8,134 nt of DNA. It comes from Candidatus Alcyoniella australis. GTDB lineage: Bacteria > Lernaellota > Lernaellaia > JAVCCG01 > Alcyoniellaceae. The notes under the pieces are model-generated. The model ran no database searches, was not told the origin of the DNA, and saw nothing but the letters and a program-made list of their open reading frames with translations. The stretch lies in assembly GCA_030765605.1 (NCBI GenBank), contig JAVCCG010000071.1, forward strand, positions 1 through 8,134. The letters are read 5' to 3'. This document shows, in pieces, positions 1 to 5,576 of this stretch; positions within the stretch are counted from its first letter, which is position 1, and every line of letters begins with the position of its first letter. Position numbers and translations under genes: made by a program.

Positions 1-1199
1 CCTGCCAATGAAACGCTCGATCCCAAGCCTGCGCTGTATTGGCCTGATTCGGCCGTCCAATCCGGCTCGTCCAGCAGGCCCCCTGAGGATCCGTGATAAA
101 CGTAGGCGCGCCCCTCATCCTCCCGGGTCTCGTCGTAGCGATGCGCCCCGATGATCACATCGTCGAAACCATCGCCGTTGACGTCTCCGGCCGATGAAAC
201 GCTGTTGCCCAAATGAGCGCCGGTTTGATCCGATTCAATCACCCAGTCCGCGACAGTGGATAGACCGAATTCCGAGCCGTGAAAAACGTATGCCCGGCCC
301 TCGTCCACTTGTCCGCTGAAATATTCGTCCGCACCGATGATCACGTCGTCGTAGCCGTCGTTGTTCACGTCGCCGGCCGACGAGACGCTGGTGCCGAAAC
401 TCGCCCAAAGTTGATTCGATTCCGCCATCCAATCAGGGGCCGCAGATAGGCCATCGGCACTGCCGAAAAAAACGAACGCCGCGCCCTCGCCCTTGTGTCC
501 ATTATTAAAGTTTCGCGCACCGATGATCAGATCATCGTAGCCATCGCCGTTTACATCTCCGGCGCAGGCCACGCTGTTGCCCAATTGCGCATATTCCGTG
601 TCCGATTCGTATGTCCAATCAGCCTGGGCCGACAGCCCGGCGGCTGAGCCGTAATACAGATACACGCGCCCCTCTTCCTCGTGTCCCCAGCTGGAAAAGG
701 GTGCTCCGATAATCACTTCGTCGTACCCGTCGCCGTTCACATCTCCGGCCGATGAGACGCTAAAACCCAATTTAACAGCCGCTACATTTGGCTCAACTAT
801 CCAATCGGCATCCAACGATAAACCGTCGGAAGAACCATGAAACACGTAGGCTCGACCCTCATGATTCTGACCGTTGGAATAGTAGTAGGCTCCGACGATC
901 ACATCGTCGTAATTATCCCCGTTCACGTCGCCGGCCGTTGAGACACTACAGCCCAAATGGGCGTATTCCTGGTTGGACTCGATGCTCCAATCCGGATTTG
1001 CGGACAGACCCGATCCAAGTATCAGCAGCGAACGATCATCAGCCGATTGCAGGCCGGGACCATCCCCTATATCTACTCGCTTCAGCACCCCGGCGTTTTG
1101 TGCCGTATCGCCGATCGATTGTTCGTCCAGGCGGCAAGTCGCCACAAAAGTAATTAAGATCGTTGCCAGAACAGCCAGAGATACTCGTATGGCTCGCAT
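1..1199 (-). CDS. FG-GAP (integrin-alpha type) repeat beta-propeller protein, exported, 3' end outside window
   Basis: Reading leftwards from ATG at 1199, 399 codons stay open to the window edge, so the C-terminus is missing. A ribosome binding site GAGGGA (1208-1203) decides this ATG; the ATG at 1210 hits a stop within 13 codons. Residues 1-22 form a signal peptide (Arg2, Arg5, then a hydrophobic stretch). It ends in V-A-T-C, a weak lipobox because Thr at -1 is unusual, so either a lipoprotein or a cleaved secreted protein is possible. From about residue 85 come five complete 62-residue repeats and the start of a sixth. Each carries the FG-GAP core G-D-V-N-G/N-D-x-Y/F-D-D/E-V/L-I-I/V-G-A. 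The Asp/Asn ladder is a Ca2+-binding loop known from integrin-alpha propellers. Cores start near residues 92, 154, 216, 278 and 340. The family serves extracellular adhesion or structure; the partner here is unknown. No enzymatic domain is visible in the part present. Confidence 0.9.
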   Translation of the reverse strand, partial: MRAIRVSLAVLATILITFVATCRLDEQSIGDTAQNAGVLKRVDIGDGPGLQSADDRSLLILGSGLSANPDWSIESNQEYAHLGCSVSTAGDVNGDNYDDVIVGAYYYSNGQNHEGRAYVFHGSSDGLSLDADWIVEPNVAAVKLGFSVSSAGDVNGDGYDEVIIGAPFSSWGHEEEGRVYLYYGSAAGLSAQADWTYESDTEYAQLGNSVACAGDVNGDGYDDLIIGARNFNNGHKGEGAAFVFFGSADGLSAAPDWMAESNQLWASFGTSVSSAGDVNNDGYDDVIIGADEYFSGQVDEGRAYVFHGSEFGLSTVADWVIESDQTGAHLGNSVSSAGDVNGDGFDDVIIGAHRYDETREDEGRAYVYHGSSGGLLDEPDWTAESGQYSAGLGSSVSLA

Positions 1200-1307
1200 C
1201 GATCCCTCATGTTTTTTGTTATACGAGTTAATTTATTACATACCTAAACTTCAAAGCAACTTATTAAATTAACGCACGAATCGAACGAACTACGCCATGC
1301 TGTGACT
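1200..1307 (-). promoter_or_regulatory. AT-rich leader and probable promoter region of the FG-GAP gene
   Basis: This 108-bp gap between the methyltransferase stop and the FG-GAP start is much more AT-rich than its neighbours. On the minus strand it holds TATAAC (1223-1218) and TAATAA as possible -10 boxes. TTGCTT or TTGAAG near 1258-1250 are possible -35 boxes, but no pair is close to consensus with ideal spacing. The ribosome binding site GAGGGA lies at 1208-1203. No hairpin terminator for the methyltransferase is seen, so read-through from it into the FG-GAP gene is possible. Confidence 0.3.
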
Positions 1308-1967
1308 CTAAGCCACTCGCCAGGCGGCCAGGTGTCGGTCGCTAACTTTTGCGACCTCGACGTGCTCCAGGCCCGCATCCGCGAGCTGACCTCGCACCTC
1401 GTCGATAGTGTAGGCGGCCAGCAGCGAGTTGTAGAAATCGCGCTGTAAAATCTCGGGGTCGTGCGCAGCGCAACGCTCGACGATCTGTCGCGCCGCGTCC
1501 GGACTTTGTGGACGGATCAGGTCCATTACCAGCAGCGGCGCTTGGGGACGCGCCAGGTTGGAGCATTGACGCCAGAACGCAATCGGGTCCGGCAGGTGAT
1601 GCAGCAGGCTGTTGCTCAACACCGCGTCGAGCTTACCGTGCAGCTCGGACAGCCCCAGTGCGTCGGCGCAGATCAGCTCGATCCGATCTTGCAGTTCTGC
1701 CTTTGCGACCGCACGTTGCGCCAGCTCGATCATTGCCTGCGAGCCGTCCACACCCAGTGCGCGCACTGCGGGCAGAGCCGCGCAAAGCCTGATCAGCACA
1801 TCGGCCGGACCGCAGCCCAGGTCAACCACCCGTCCGTTTTGGAACAGTGGGAATTTGTCGATCAGCAGTTCGACAAACAGGCTGTTGGCGTCGCTGAAGT
1901 CAGCCTGGGCATAGGCCCGGGCCTGCTCCCAATCGTCCATAATCTCGTCTTCCGGTATGCGATCCAT
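1308..1967 (-). CDS. Class I SAM-dependent methyltransferase
   Basis: This 219-aa soluble protein has a Rossmann-fold methyltransferase core. Motif I, VVDLGCGPAD, lies at residues 47-56 (SAM binding). The acidic end of beta-2 is G-V-D-G-S around Asp74, which would contact the SAM ribose. A-D-A-L follows at 101-104, and the post-II/IV segment DAVLSNSLLHHLPD at 114-127. The N-terminus (IPEDEIMDDWEQARAYAQADFS) resembles the leader of a widespread bacterial family of about 215 residues. The start is the ATG at 1967 because GGAGAG (1976-1971) sits 5 nt upstream. A longer TTG start at 1982 would place that ribosome binding site inside the gene. The stop is TAG at 1310-1308. The substrate cannot be told from the sequence; no substrate-specific domain is fused. 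It is transcribed divergently from the LamG-like gene and may be co-transcribed with the FG-GAP gene downstream. Confidence 0.9.
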   Translation of the reverse strand: MDRIPEDEIMDDWEQARAYAQADFSDANSLFVELLIDKFPLFQNGRVVDLGCGPADVLIRLCAALPAVRALGVDGSQAMIELAQRAVAKAELQDRIELICADALGLSELHGKLDAVLSNSLLHHLPDPIAFWRQCSNLARPQAPLLVMDLIRPQSPDAARQIVERCAAHDPEILQRDFYNSLLAAYTIDEVRGQLADAGLEHVEVAKVSDRHLAAWRVA

Positions 1968-2084
1968 CGGCTCTCCACGCAACGGTTCAACTTATGCCCG
2001 CTCATTTTCACCGGCACCAAAGCTCGATACAAGATGGGCGCGGGATGGACAATCTGTTTGTCTTCGGGTTAGATTTTCCGTCCG
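1968..2084. promoter_or_regulatory. Divergent intergenic region, methyltransferase (-) / LamG-like gene (+)
   Basis: This 117-bp spacer separates two divergent starts and must hold promoters for both unless one lies inside a gene. On the plus strand TTTCAC and TACAAG are about 16 bp apart near 2006-2035, but they are poor matches. No operator-like palindrome was found. Confidence 0.3.
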
Positions 2085-2813
2085 ATGTTTTACACAACTC
2101 TGAAAGTATACATTGCCGAGAAGTTCAGGAGCTCTTGGAAGTCGCTGCTGCTGTTGTTTGTGTTGTGCGCGGCGATCTTTAGCTTGGGGCTGTTGCTGGG
2201 CGGTTTTGTCTTCGACGGTCGCAACGATCCGGGCGAGCTGCTGTTCACTGAAAACTGGGATGGCCACGAGTCGGGCAAGCCGCCGGGCGACCCTTGGGAT
2301 ATCTACAACGTCGGCGACAACGGCGTGGCCCAGATTTTCAGCCGCGGCCAGGGAATGGGAAAATCCTTTTCTCTGCGCGCCGATGCTCCCTCGGACATCA
2401 CCGTGGCCGCCGCCCTTCCCTCGGGACCGCTTAAGCACGGCACGCTGACCGCAGCGTTCGACGTTTTGCTCGAACAGGGCGAGAACCTGGGATTCGTGTT
2501 GATCGGCAGCGGATCGTCCAACCACGCATACGCCTTGCTCAACGGCGAGGAAGTGCTGACCCAGGACTCCAAGGAACGGATGCTGGCCTGCGGCTCGTTC
2601 ACCCCGGGAACCTGGATCAACCTGCGGATCGTGGCCGACATCGACCGCCAGACATACAGCGTATTTGTCAACGGTCATCCCGGAGAGTGCCGCGATGTAA
2701 GCTGGGTCAACCATCGTGAATCCGGCGGCGATTTGCAGAGCTTTGCCGCTTTCATCGGACCGGACCAGTCCGGGTCGGGCCGGATGGATCATCTGCTGAT
2801 CTATCACCGATAA
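2085..2813 (+). CDS. Membrane-anchored LamG/concanavalin-A-like beta-sandwich protein
   Basis: This 242-aa protein has a short charged N-terminus, then a single hydrophobic segment at about residues 21-43 (SLLLLFVLCAAIFSLGLLLG). An extracytoplasmic domain of ~190 residues follows, so it is probably a signal-anchored periplasmic or surface protein. The outer domain alternates hydrophobic strands (TLTAAFDVLL, NLGFVLIG, HAYALLNG, WINLRIVADI, TYSVFVNG). It includes the phrase T-P-G-T-W-x-x-L-R-I-V-A-D and a G-x-x-R-M-D-H-L-L-I-Y end, as in LamG-like and DUF1080-like sandwiches that bind carbohydrate or other polymers. No catalytic residues can be assigned. Cys169 and Cys202 could form a disulfide. 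An in-frame TAG lies 12 nt before the ATG at 2085, so no earlier start exists, although no good ribosome binding site is visible. The prolyl oligopeptidase gene begins 34 nt after its stop on the same strand, suggesting an operon. Confidence 0.75.
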   Translation: MFYTTLKVYIAEKFRSSWKSLLLLFVLCAAIFSLGLLLGGFVFDGRNDPGELLFTENWDGHESGKPPGDPWDIYNVGDNGVAQIFSRGQGMGKSFSLRADAPSDITVAAALPSGPLKHGTLTAAFDVLLEQGENLGFVLIGSGSSNHAYALLNGEEVLTQDSKERMLACGSFTPGTWINLRIVADIDRQTYSVFVNGHPGECRDVSWVNHRESGGDLQSFAAFIGPDQSGSGRMDHLLIYHR

Positions 2814-2833
2814 CCTCTCGCGTGATCAGACCC

Positions 2834-2840
2834 GAGGGAG
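2834..2840 (+). promoter_or_regulatory. Ribosome binding site of the prolyl oligopeptidase gene
   Basis: GAGGGAG lies 7 nt before the ATG at 2848. It is a strong Shine-Dalgarno match and fixes the start, so the peptidase is translated independently of the upstream gene even if co-transcribed. Confidence 0.75.
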
Positions 2841-2847
2841 AATTACA

Positions 2848-4968
2848 ATGAACAATATTTCTCGCACAGTTGTGTTTGCCGTACTCGCCGCGATCCTGTG
2901 TTGCGGCTGCGCTCACAATCCTCCGACGCTCGGCCCAACCGCTCCCACGCTCAGAGCACCAATGGTGATCAAGCCTCAGCCGCTGGTCGAGACCATCAAC
3001 GGCTATCAGGTTGCGGACCCCTATCGGTTTTTAGAGGACGAGCAGGCGGCCGCAGCCTGGATCGACTCCCAGAACCTGCGCACAACAGCCTATTTGGAGT
3101 CGGTTGCAACGCCGGGCGTGGCCCAGCGCGTGAGCGAGCTTTACGGCATCGGCTACTCGGTCGAGCCGGAGTTGGCCGGCGGCAAGCTGTTCTACCTCAA
3201 GCTCGAGACAGGTGACGAGCAGCCCAAGCTCTACATGCGCAGTGACAACATTGAGCGCGTACTCCTCGATCCAATCTTGATCGACGCCACGGGCAAGACC
3301 GCGCTGGACTGGTACTATCCATCGCCCGGCGGCAGCTACCTGGCCTACGGCCTCTCCAAAGACGGTGACGAGAACAGCACGCTCTACCTGCTCGACACGG
3401 TCTCGGGAGAGACCTTGGCGGACACCATCGGCCACACGCGCCATTGCTCCATTGCCTGGCTCTCCAACCAGAGCGGCTTTTACTACACGCTCTACCCCGA
3501 CGGCACCCAGTACAACCGCCACGTCTACTTTCACGAACTGGGCTCCGACCCGAATCAGGACCGCTACATATTCGGCGATGACCGCGCGAAAACCGACTGG
3601 CCGGACCTGCGGATCAGCGAGGACGACCGCTATCTGCTAATCAACGTCGAGACCGGCACAACCTCCAACGACGCCTACATACTGGAACGCTCCATTGGCG
3701 AGATCGTGCCGATCGTTGAGGGGCTCGACGCTCAGGTCTGGGCGCTGGAGATGCTGGGCTCCAAAATTCTGGCGCTGACGACACTCGACGCGCCCAACCG
3801 CCGGCTGGTGCTGATCGACCCGCGCGATCCGGATCAAGCCAAATGGACCGACCTGATAGAGCAGCGGGATTATCCGCTGGAAGATCTGGCGATCGCCGGC
3901 GAGCGGATCGTCGCGCTCTACCTGGAAAACGCGGTCTCGCAAATGCGGGTCTTCAATCTGCAGGGTATTGAGCTTGGAACCATCGAGCTGCCCGCGCCGG
4001 GCAGCGTCAGCAGACTGGCGGTCCAGCGCGGCTCATCGGAGCTGGTGTTCAGCTACTCGTCGTTTCTCTACCCGCAGAGCCTGTTCCGCGCCGACCCGAT
4101 GGTCGAGCTACGCGCCGAACCGCTGGTGTTGACCTCAACCGGCGGCTCGTTCGATCCATCGAACTTTGTCGTACGCTACGTGGAGTACCCCTCCTACGAC
4201 GGCACGTTGGTGCCGATGTTCATCGTTCACAAGCGAGGGATCGAACTTAACGGCGATTGCCCGACGATCCTCTACGGCTACGGCGGATTCGGCATTTCTC
4301 TTGGGCCGTACTTCTCGCGCACCAACCTGTTTTGGATCGAGCGCGGCGGCGTCTACGCCGTGGCCAACATCCGCGGCGGCGGCGAGCTGGGCGAGGTCTG
4401 GCACCAGGCTGGGATGCGCGAGCGCAAGTTCCAGGTCTTCGAGGACTTTCAGTACGCCATGCGCTACCTGATTCGCCAGGGCTACACCAATCCCGAACGG
4501 CTGGCGATCCGCGGCGGGTCCAACGGCGGCCTGCTGGTCGGTGCGATGATCACCCGCGCGCCGTACCTGTTCGGCTGCGCCGTGGGACAGGTCGGGCTCT
4601 ACGACATGGTGCGCTACCATCGCTTCCCGCCCGGCGAGCTGTGGGTGCCCGAGTACGGCTCAGCCGACGAGCCGGGCCAGACCGGGTACATCTGGGCCTA
4701 CTCGCCCTATCACCAAGTTCTGCCCAAAGTGGCCTATCCGCCCTCGTTGATCTTGACGGCGGAATCGGACACCCGCGTGCACTGGATGCACTCGGCCAAG
4801 TTCGCGGCAGCGTTGCAGGCCTCGGGCAATGCGCGCGGTCCGATCCTTTTCTGGCTCCAGCGCCAGGCCGGACACGGTCAGGGGATGAACTGGTCCGACG
4901 CGGCCCAACAGACCATCCGGTCGTACTACTTCGTTATCGAACAGATCGGCGACCCTGCGACTCCCTGA
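2848..4968 (+). CDS. Prolyl oligopeptidase, family S9A, with lipoprotein-like signal
   Basis: This 706-aa serine peptidase should cleave after proline in short peptides. Residues 1-21 are a signal peptide ending L-C-C-G-C. Cys21 is a likely lipidation site, although Cys at -3 departs from the usual lipobox. The mature protein would sit at the cell envelope, whereas many S9A enzymes are cytosolic. Residues ~48-80 (ADPYRFLEDEQAAAAWIDSQ) match the family's N-terminal signature. Roughly 80-440 form the beta-propeller that restricts access to large substrates. The alpha/beta-hydrolase domain follows, with YGYGGF (476-481; Tyr478 for the oxyanion hole), R-G-G-G-E-L-G, the nucleophile elbow GGSNGG with Ser558, Trp599 in the proline pocket, Asp641, the substrate-binding Arg643, and His676 in AGHGQG. 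All catalytic residues are present and the length is normal, so it should be active. It follows the LamG-like gene by 34 nt. Its likely role is peptide scavenging or processing at the surface. Confidence 0.96.
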   Translation: MNNISRTVVFAVLAAILCCGCAHNPPTLGPTAPTLRAPMVIKPQPLVETINGYQVADPYRFLEDEQAAAAWIDSQNLRTTAYLESVATPGVAQRVSELYGIGYSVEPELAGGKLFYLKLETGDEQPKLYMRSDNIERVLLDPILIDATGKTALDWYYPSPGGSYLAYGLSKDGDENSTLYLLDTVSGETLADTIGHTRHCSIAWLSNQSGFYYTLYPDGTQYNRHVYFHELGSDPNQDRYIFGDDRAKTDWPDLRISEDDRYLLINVETGTTSNDAYILERSIGEIVPIVEGLDAQVWALEMLGSKILALTTLDAPNRRLVLIDPRDPDQAKWTDLIEQRDYPLEDLAIAGERIVALYLENAVSQMRVFNLQGIELGTIELPAPGSVSRLAVQRGSSELVFSYSSFLYPQSLFRADPMVELRAEPLVLTSTGGSFDPSNFVVRYVEYPSYDGTLVPMFIVHKRGIELNGDCPTILYGYGGFGISLGPYFSRTNLFWIERGGVYAVANIRGGGELGEVWHQAGMRERKFQVFEDFQYAMRYLIRQGYTNPERLAIRGGSNGGLLVGAMITRAPYLFGCAVGQVGLYDMVRYHRFPPGELWVPEYGSADEPGQTGYIWAYSPYHQVLPKVAYPPSLILTAESDTRVHWMHSAKFAAALQASGNARGPILFWLQRQAGHGQGMNWSDAAQQTIRSYYFVIEQIGDPATP

Positions 4969-4980
4969 TCTTTCGCCGCC

Positions 4981-5055
4981 CTACAACAGCTCCACGCGAT
5001 CAACCGCGAGCGTAATCGCGCCGTACTCCTGCTGCACCCTGCCGCCGAGCAAATA
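4981..5055 (-). pseudogene. 3' remnant of a minus-strand gene, DnaE-like C-terminus
   Basis: On the minus strand, 24 codons and a TAG stop (4983-4981) read YLLGGRVQQEYGAITLAVDR followed by VELL. The frame uses GC-ending codons like the neighbouring genuine genes. The pattern L-x-G-R-V-x-x-x-x-G-A-x-T-L-x-V-x-x-V-x-x-L resembles the very C-terminus of error-prone DNA polymerase III alpha subunits (DnaE2/ImuC type) as I remember them; I could not search. The frame ends at the boundary of the inverted-repeat element beginning at 5056. It stays open only as far as 5115 inside the element, where a TAG follows, so the rest of the gene is missing. It was probably cut by insertion of that element or by a linked deletion. 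It could instead be a chance frame, but the codon pattern argues against this. Confidence 0.4.
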
Positions 5056-5056
5056 G

Positions 5057-5075
5057 CCCGCATTTCTCACGAGGG
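5057..5075 (+). repeat. Left terminal inverted repeat
   Basis: Nineteen bases starting CCCGCATTT and ending CGAGGG. They match the reverse complement of 5294-5312 without mismatch. Confidence 0.85.
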
Positions 5076-5107
5076 TTCGTAGCGAGGCGTGCAAGATGCC
5101 GCAAGAA

Positions 5108-5125
5108 CTAGGAAGCTACTCCTAG
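5108..5125. repeat. Hairpin inside the inverted-repeat element
   Basis: CTAGGA and TCCTAG pair perfectly around the 6-nt loop AGCTAC. Flanking AGAAC/GTTCT (5104-5108 and 5132-5136) and CCGC/GCGG could extend or compete with it. Confidence 0.6.
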
Positions 5126-5189
5126 CTGAAGGTTCTACGGTGCGGGGGCGGTTCGTAGCCCAATGACCATCGCGATATGCGAGATTTGA

Positions 5190-5234
5190 GGCGGCTCATA
5201 GCCGTCTGCGCAGGCGTACCCGCTGCGGTACGTC
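5190..5234. repeat. Pair of tandem hairpins inside the inverted-repeat element
   Basis: GGCGGCT (5190-5196) pairs with AGCCGTC (5200-5206) across a 3-nt loop with one G-U. GGCGTACC (5213-5220) pairs with GGTACGTC (5227-5234) across CGCTGC, also with one G-U. In both stems the exception is a G-U pair in the plus-strand transcript, which hints at RNA structure on that strand. Confidence 0.5.
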
Positions 5235-5293
5235 GAGCACGGATCGGCGAGAATGACGCTGTTATTGCGAGCAGATTGTGCGCCGCAGTAGAC

Positions 5294-5312
5294 CCCTCGT
5301 GAGAAATGCGGG
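5294..5312 (-). repeat. Right terminal inverted repeat
   Basis: Nineteen bases starting CCCTCGTGAG and ending ATGCGGG. This is the exact reverse complement of 5057-5075. Confidence 0.85.
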
Positions 5313-5341
5313 TTAGAGCCAATTCGCTACAAAATAATCCA

Positions 5342-5371
5342 GGGCCGGGGCAGTGTCCCGGCCCTTTTTTT
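5342..5371 (+). terminator. Strong rho-independent terminator
   Basis: GGGCCGGG (5342-5349) and CCCGGCCC (5357-5364) form a perfect 8-bp GC stem with a 7-nt loop, followed at once by seven Ts (5365-5371). The direction is plus. It would end transcription coming from the prolyl oligopeptidase (stop 4968) through the inverted-repeat element, and it insulates the promoter just downstream. The opposite side has only a weak T run, so it is mainly one-directional. Confidence 0.85.
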
Positions 5372-5372
5372 A

Positions 5373-5401
5373 TTGACGTCCAACTGGCGTAGCTATATAT
5401 T
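5373..5401 (+). promoter_or_regulatory. Near-consensus sigma70-type promoter
   Basis: TTGACG (5373-5378) and TATATT (5396-5401) are separated by exactly 17 bp; each matches 5 of 6 consensus bases. Transcription would start near 5408, which is the ATG of the truncated transposase, so that message would be nearly leaderless. Because no terminator follows, it may now drive the two genes at 5566-7871. Confidence 0.55.
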
Positions 5402-5407
5402 AAGCGC

Positions 5408-5560
5408 ATGCAGAGAATAGCTCGGATTATTGCTGAAGCACTCCCGCATCACGTGACCCAGCGGGGCAGTCGCAGCTTGCCGACCTTTTTCTGCGACAAG
5501 GACTATCAAGTTCAAATTAAGTATGGTGTACCCCGAACTCATGCCAAAATGGCTGATTAA
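5408..5560 (+). pseudogene. Truncated IS200-like (Y1/RAYT-type) transposase, N-terminal fragment
   Basis: The 50-codon frame begins M-Q-R-I-A-R-I-I-A-E-A-L-P-H-H-V-T-Q-R-G-S and continues to T-F-F-C-D-K-D-Y-Q near residues 26-34. This is the hallmark N-terminus of IS200-like, REP-associated tyrosine transposases (R-x-A-R-x-V-x-x-G-x-P-H-H-V-x-Q-R-G-N-x-x-x-x-x-F-F-x-x-x-D-Y). Homology stops at about residue 38, where the frame enters the GTATGGTGT repeat and soon ends at TAA (5558-5560). The His-x-His and the catalytic Tyr found further along in the family are gone, so it cannot be active. An internal deletion joining the start of the gene to the repeat is the simplest explanation. No good ribosome binding site is visible. 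It sits just after the promoter at 5373-5401. Confidence 0.75.
5516..5534 (+). repeat. Copy 1 of the ATTAA-GTATGGTGT-CCC short repeat
   Basis: ATTAA, then GTATGGTGT (5521-5529), then an A and CCCC. It marks the breakpoint of the truncated transposase. Copy 2 lies 43 bp downstream. Confidence 0.6.
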
Positions 5561-5576
5561 TAGGTATGGTGTCCCT
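5556..5576 (+). repeat. Copy 2 of the ATTAA-GTATGGTGT-CCC short repeat
   Basis: ATTAA, then TAG, then GTATGGTGT (5564-5572), then CCC. It differs from copy 1 by a 3-nt insertion before the core and one missing base after it. The ATG inside it is the first in-frame start of the following gene. Confidence 0.6.

Larger units (their letters stand above)
5056..5313. mobile_element. MITE-like element with 19-bp terminal inverted repeats
   Basis: The arms CCCGCATTTCTCACGAGGG (5057-5075) and CCCTCGTGAGAAATGCGGG (5294-5312) are perfect inverted repeats around 218 bp. Pairing continues inward imperfectly for another ~14 bp (TAGCGAGGCG against the complement of CGCCGCAGTA). The DNA just outside is TA on both sides (5054-5055 and 5314-5315), compatible with a TA target duplication as made by IS630/mariner-type transposases. 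The inside holds several short hairpins (listed separately) and no convincing gene. A non-autonomous miniature transposable element is the best reading. A structured RNA or a chromosomal repeat of unknown family cannot be excluded. It lies between the DnaE-like remnant and a terminator. Confidence 0.6.

Noticed and set aside
1-960. CRISPR-like periodic repeats
   Set aside because: The period of 186 nt is a coding repeat with a conserved protein motif and no short identical repeat/spacer structure.
1461-2072. Plus-strand frame of 203 codons opposite the methyltransferase
   Set aside because: The minus frame contains all methyltransferase motifs; this one is a GC-rich antisense shadow.
1992-2807. 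Long minus-strand frame of 271 codons
   Set aside because: It lies opposite the LamG-like gene. The plus frame has a membrane anchor and a coherent beta-sandwich pattern, while the minus frame is Gln/Arg/Ala-rich shadow sequence without domain signs.
4257-5015. Plus-strand frame of 252 codons overlapping the peptidase
   Set aside because: Arg/Pro-rich shadow in another frame of the hydrolase domain, whose own frame carries the whole catalytic triad.
5146-5161. GGGC-GGTTCGTA-GCCC stem resembling a tRNA T-arm
   Set aside because: No acceptor, D or anticodon arms can be fitted around it. It is one of many small stems in the inverted-repeat element.
5122-5409. Minus-strand frame of 95 codons across the inverted-repeat element
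   Set aside because: It runs through the repeat arm, hairpins and terminator stem and has no ribosome binding site or recognisable domain. It is probably non-coding repeat sequence.
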